Positions 61,078 to 64,000 of a stretch of DNA of 64,000 bases are shown here, piece after piece. The notes under the pieces are model-generated. The model made no database searches. It saw only the letters and a list, made by a program, of their open reading frames with translations, and was not told the DNA's origin. The stretch is taken from assembly GCA_020161935.1 (NCBI GenBank), contig JAIUNI010000007.1, positions 62,001 to 126,000 of the forward strand, read 5' to 3'. The stretch is from Chloroflexota bacterium. GTDB taxonomy: Bacteria > Chloroflexota > Anaerolineae > Aggregatilineales > Phototrophicaceae. Positions within the stretch are counted from its first letter, which is position 1, and each line of letters begins with the position of its first letter. Made by a program: the position numbers and the translations under genes.

Positions 61078-61869
61078 TCATTTCCCCTTCCACTGGGGCG
61101 GCTGTTTGGTCAGCATCGCCTCAATCCCCGCCTCGAAATCCTGTGTGCGGATGAGAATACTTTGCGCCCAACCTTCGAGTTGTAACCCGCGCTCAACATC
61201 AATCATGCCGTCAATCACTCGCTTGGTATACTGCACGGCTAACGGCGCGGCTTGAGCAATCTCGGCCACCAACGCCTCACCTGCTCCCAATAAGTCCTCA
61301 ACAGTCACAACACGGTTTAATAAACCCCAACGCTCTGCCGCCTCGAAGTCGATATTCTTGCCCGTCATCACATATTCTTTTGAGCGTGCCGCACCCACCA
61401 AACGGGTTAAACGTGTCGTGCCGCCCACATCAGGAATAATGCCCAATCGGGTTTCCGGTAAACCCATCCTTGTACCAACCGCCGCGATACGAAAGTCGCA
61501 CGCCAGCGCAATCTCAAACCCTAAACCCAAACAGTAACCATGCAGAAGCGCAATCGTCGGCAAGCTGCACCGCTCAATCTTGTTGGTCACGGCTTGGTAT
61601 GCCGCCGTCAGTGGGAACAAATTCTCGCGCCAGTTGTCGCCAAAATGGGAAGACGACTCGATAAACGAAGTCACATCAATGCCTGCTGAAAAACCCGTGC
61701 CTTCCCCGCGAATAATCACTGCCCGCACACCCACAGCTTTTTCGGCCTCGTCGAAGGCTGCATCCAGTGCCGTCATCATCGCCCAATTGATCGCGTTTCG
61801 TTTATCAGGACGGTTAAAAATGATCTCAAAAATCGTATCTCGCTGCTGCGTTTGAATAAGCGCGTTCAT
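61078..61869 (-). CDS. Enoyl-CoA hydratase/isomerase family protein
   Basis: 263 aa from ATG 61869 (AAGGGGAA upstream); the frame extends to 61983 but would overlap the divergent promoter region. Crotonase marks: GFSAGIDV (oxyanion), HGYCLGLGFEIALACDFR and GLPETRLGIIPDVGG, keeping both glutamates of hydratases with an extra Asp in IPDVGG, as in some isomerases. Probably beta-oxidation or branched-chain acid breakdown. The FEIALACDFR signature and the usual 260 aa length agree. Confidence 0.92.
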   Translation of the reverse strand: MNALIQTQQRDTIFEIIFNRPDKRNAINWAMMTALDAAFDEAEKAVGVRAVIIRGEGTGFSAGIDVTSFIESSSHFGDNWRENLFPLTAAYQAVTNKIERCSLPTIALLHGYCLGLGFEIALACDFRIAAVGTRMGLPETRLGIIPDVGGTTRLTRLVGAARSKEYVMTGKNIDFEAAERWGLLNRVVTVEDLLGAGEALVAEIAQAAPLAVQYTKRVIDGMIDVERGLQLEGWAQSILIRTQDFEAGIEAMLTKQPPQWKGK

Positions 61870-61947
61870 AAGTTTCCCCTTAATTGCATATTTTGCGTCA
61901 TAATCATAACCTGTAGCGTTAAACGAACCAGCTATGGAGCGTGTGAG

Positions 61948-62745
61948 ATGACAACACCCAATCCTGAATACCTCAAAAATCAACAGTATGGTGATTCAAC
62001 ACGGCTGCAAGCACGGGCAAGACTGCACAGCCATTACAGCCGTAACCCCTATAACTGGTACAAATGGCAGTTCGATCATTACGTCCTGCCACCAGATGCC
62101 AAAGTTCTCGAAATCGGCGCGGGTGCGGGCTGGTTGTGGATGAACAACGCCGACCGCATTCCGGCGGGATGGGAGATTACCCTCTCTGATTTTTCGCCCG
62201 GAATGGTCGCCGAACTGCGCGAGAACACCCGTGATATTGCCCACCGGTTCAACTTTGAAGAGATCGATGTTCAACAAATCCCGCATGAGGATCAAACGTT
62301 TGACAGCATTATTGCCAACCATATGCTTTACCATGTACCCGACCGTTCGAAAGCGATTGCCGAACTGCGCCGTGTACTCAAATCCGGCGGGAAGTTGTTC
62401 ACCGCGACCAACGGCGATCATCATCTCCAAGAACTTCATCGGGTCATGGCACAGCTCAATATTCAGCAGGAACAATACCTCGGTGGATTTGCGGGTGTTC
62501 GTGGATACACGCTCGAAAACGCCACAGACCAACTGCGTTCAGCATTTGAGCATGTTGAACTCCACCACTATGACGACGAGATCAATATCCCCTCTGCCCA
62601 ACCTCTCATCGACTATATCCACTCTTTTCCGGTTGAATTCGACGCTGCCCATGAACAGCAAGTACACGCAATTGTTGATGCGGAAGTCCATGAAAAAGGC
62701 ACGTTCAAAATTACGAAGGATATGGGTGTATTGATCGCTTATTGA
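61948..62745 (+). CDS. Class I SAM-dependent methyltransferase
   Basis: 265 aa from ATG 61948 (GGAGC upstream). The SAM fold is clear: VLEIGAGAGWLW (motif I, about 56-67), acidic end of strand 2 at LSDFSPGM, DVQQIPHEDQTFDSIIANHMLYHVPD (motif IV region) and AELRRVLKSGGKLF (motif post-I/V). The pattern resembles UbiE/BioC-like small-molecule methyltransferases, but the substrate is not visible. Divergent from the hydratase with a 78-bp gap; converges with the hemolysin III gene with 7-bp overlap. Confidence 0.9.
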   Translation: MTTPNPEYLKNQQYGDSTRLQARARLHSHYSRNPYNWYKWQFDHYVLPPDAKVLEIGAGAGWLWMNNADRIPAGWEITLSDFSPGMVAELRENTRDIAHRFNFEEIDVQQIPHEDQTFDSIIANHMLYHVPDRSKAIAELRRVLKSGGKLFTATNGDHHLQELHRVMAQLNIQQEQYLGGFAGVRGYTLENATDQLRSAFEHVELHHYDDEINIPSAQPLIDYIHSFPVEFDAAHEQQVHAIVDAEVHEKGTFKITKDMGVLIAY

Positions 62746-63371
62746 AGGCAGTAGAGAATAGCGATGAAGTGTAAAGCGCTGCCCGTCAGTACGAAGAGAT
62801 GCCAGAGTTCATGATAGCCGAGTAAGCGGTGCAGGTTCGGCTTCTCGAAACCGAACACGAGCGAGCCGATAAAAAACACGACTCCACTGGCAACCAAGAA
62901 AACCACAGCCGGAGGGGGTATCATCGCGATAACTTCCGGCGGGGCGATAAACACGACACTTGCCATCACAATGTAGTACAGCAGTGAAAGCATCCCCGGC
63001 GAGGTGAGGAACAACAGCTTATACACCACGCCGATCAGCGCCAGCGCCCAAACGGTAGCCAGCAGTATCCACCGCCATTCACCCTCAATCACAATTAAGC
63101 AGAACGGCGTGTAACACCCCGCGATGAGAATGTAGATGGCTGCATGGTCAATGCGTTCCAACCAGAGCAGCTTACGTTCCGATCCGTAGCTCAAGTGGTA
63201 TGTAGCACTCGCGGCATAGAGGATAATCAGGCTGAAACCGTAGACGATGACCGAGAAAAGTTTAACCGGATCGCCGCGCGTAACTGTGACCAAGACCAGC
63301 AGCGCAATCGCGGAAAAAATTGCTCCGGTGAGATGCGTAAAACCGTTTACGGGTTCTCGAAAACGATGCAT
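62739..63371 (-). CDS. Hemolysin III / PAQR-family membrane protein
   Basis: 210 aa with seven transmembrane helices. The family patterns are all seen: EPVNGFTHLTGAI at the start, SATYHLS in helix 2, RIDHAAIYILIAGCYTPF, and GYHELWHLFVLTGSALHF near the end, holding the conserved Ser, Asp and three His of the zinc site. Bacterial members (YqfA/TrhA type) influence membrane fluidity, while the hemolysin name is historical. The gene lies between the methyltransferase and the last open frame. Confidence 0.93.
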   Translation of the reverse strand: MHRFREPVNGFTHLTGAIFSAIALLVLVTVTRGDPVKLFSVIVYGFSLIILYAASATYHLSYGSERKLLWLERIDHAAIYILIAGCYTPFCLIVIEGEWRWILLATVWALALIGVVYKLLFLTSPGMLSLLYYIVMASVVFIAPPEVIAMIPPPAVVFLVASGVVFFIGSLVFGFEKPNLHRLLGYHELWHLFVLTGSALHFIAILYCLQ

Positions 63372-63457
63372 AATTCAATCTCTGTAAACTGACTAAATCA
63401 ATCAGAGGTTATGCGATCTCCTACGTAAAAATGAGCATGAAGGTTTCAAAATTAGTC

Positions 63458-64000
63458 TTAACTCCAGCGAACCGGATTACCTGTTTCAACCGCCACTGTA
63501 AAGATTTGGATGAGCGGATCAATGATGGTGGCGAAATAATCGGTATCCACCACACGCGCTTCAACGTGCATCCGGCTTGGATATTCCTGTGTCGCCCCAA
63601 ATTCCGCCCGTTTGAATACGCGCACGGGTGAGGACGAGAGAAACTGCTTCCCGGTATCAAGGTCGGTAAACTCGTATTGGTCAGGGCGGTCGAGTTCCTC
63701 AGAGGCCAATTGTTTCTGTCCAACATGGGCAGCCCGAAAGAGTTCGCGGTTCAAATCCCAAGCATCTTTGATGAAAAAACCCTGTTCGTCATACCCTAAG
63801 CGCAATCCCGTGCGTCCATCCCAATTGAAGAAACCATCCTCCTGTTGAGATGTTGATTGAACCACTTCATTCGTTTCCGAATTCACTAGAAAGTGCTTTG
63901 AAATCCCGTTCTGCGACTTGAAATAGGCCAACTCATCCAGCGCCTTTGCAGCCCTATCTGCGGGAGTTAATCCGTGGTTTTCTTCTGGCAACTGGGCTTT
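63458..64000 (-). CDS. Unknown protein, N-terminus cut by window edge
   Basis: 181 codons are open from base 64000 to the stop at 63458. The first possible start in the window is a TTG at 63991, so the real start probably lies outside. I do not recognise the family. The visible part is acidic and rich in charged and aromatic residues (DGFFNWDGRTGLRLGYDEQG; VRVFKRAEFGATQEYPSRM). No hydrophobic segment. It ends in VAVETGNPVRWS. Confidence 0.65.
   Translation of the reverse strand, partial: KAQLPEENHGLTPADRAAKALDELAYFKSQNGISKHFLVNSETNEVVQSTSQQEDGFFNWDGRTGLRLGYDEQGFFIKDAWDLNRELFRAAHVGQKQLASEELDRPDQYEFTDLDTGKQFLSSSPVRVFKRAEFGATQEYPSRMHVEARVVDTDYFATIIDPLIQIFTVAVETGNPVRWS

Overview
The window is about 64 kb of mid-to-high GC bacterial chromosome with no rRNA, CRISPR array, intact insertion sequence or prophage. 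Gene content points to a Chloroflexota bacterium, most likely Anaerolineae-like. It is rich in TPR proteins, SH3-domain secreted proteins, Thr/Pro-linker lipoproteins and class A PBPs with long proline-rich tails, and it has intergenic tracts built on the cgcagagacgcagag word. This placement is inference from gene style; no phylogenetic marker was compared.

Layout. 1-1.9 kb: an APH-fold kinase cut by the window edge, tRNA-Gly and a HAD phosphatase. 1.9-9.3 kb: a lipoprotein esterase, dispersed repeat copy A, then a minus-strand cluster VanZ-like / class A PBP / two membrane TPR proteins. 9.4-14.3 kb: a plus-strand regulatory run of ECF sigma factor, small partner, pseudo-receiver/Roadblock protein and membrane Ser/Thr kinase, followed by a rhodanese. 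14.3-17.4 kb: TetR regulator, channel-like membrane protein and a creatininase-family amidohydrolase with a degenerate duplicated half. 17.4-18.2 kb: repeat copy B, inverted relative to A. 18.2-31 kb: cytochrome P450, trmB, tRNA-Ser, an amidase / glutaredoxin-like / pseudo-hydrolase operon, a GT-C-like membrane protein, a P-type ATPase, an FAD oxidoreductase and a threonine dehydratase. 31-38 kb: repeats, an orphan antitoxin-like protein, a second large class A PBP, a deazaflavin-type reductase, a TPR protein and a lipoprotein. 38-46.8 kb: metallophosphoesterase, an AT-rich SMI1/KNR4 plus DUF433 patch, unknown proteins, P1 peptidase, two tandem DUF3592 proteins, acyl-CoA dehydrogenase and esterase.

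46.8-55.9 kb holds the most distinctive block. Four tandem paralogous secreted proteins share a three-cysteine N-terminal domain, SH3-like, FecR-like and C-terminal beta domains. An intrinsic terminator follows genes 2, 3 and 4, so the cluster looks like separately transcribed duplicated units rather than an operon. The fourth paralogue carries an extra LysM domain, and a fifth SH3 lipoprotein lies beyond tRNA-Phe. 55.9-64 kb: repeat copy C, a TPR protein, DAHP synthase/chorismate mutase coupled to a YgjP-like metallopeptidase, a LysM/M23 peptidase, enoyl-CoA hydratase, methyltransferase, hemolysin III family protein and a protein cut by the right edge.

Taken together, many genes concern the cell envelope: two class A PBPs, a VanZ-like protein, an amidase, an M23 peptidase, and SH3/LysM secreted proteins. 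They sit beside envelope-facing signalling (ECF sigma factor, membrane kinase) and scattered catabolic enzymes.
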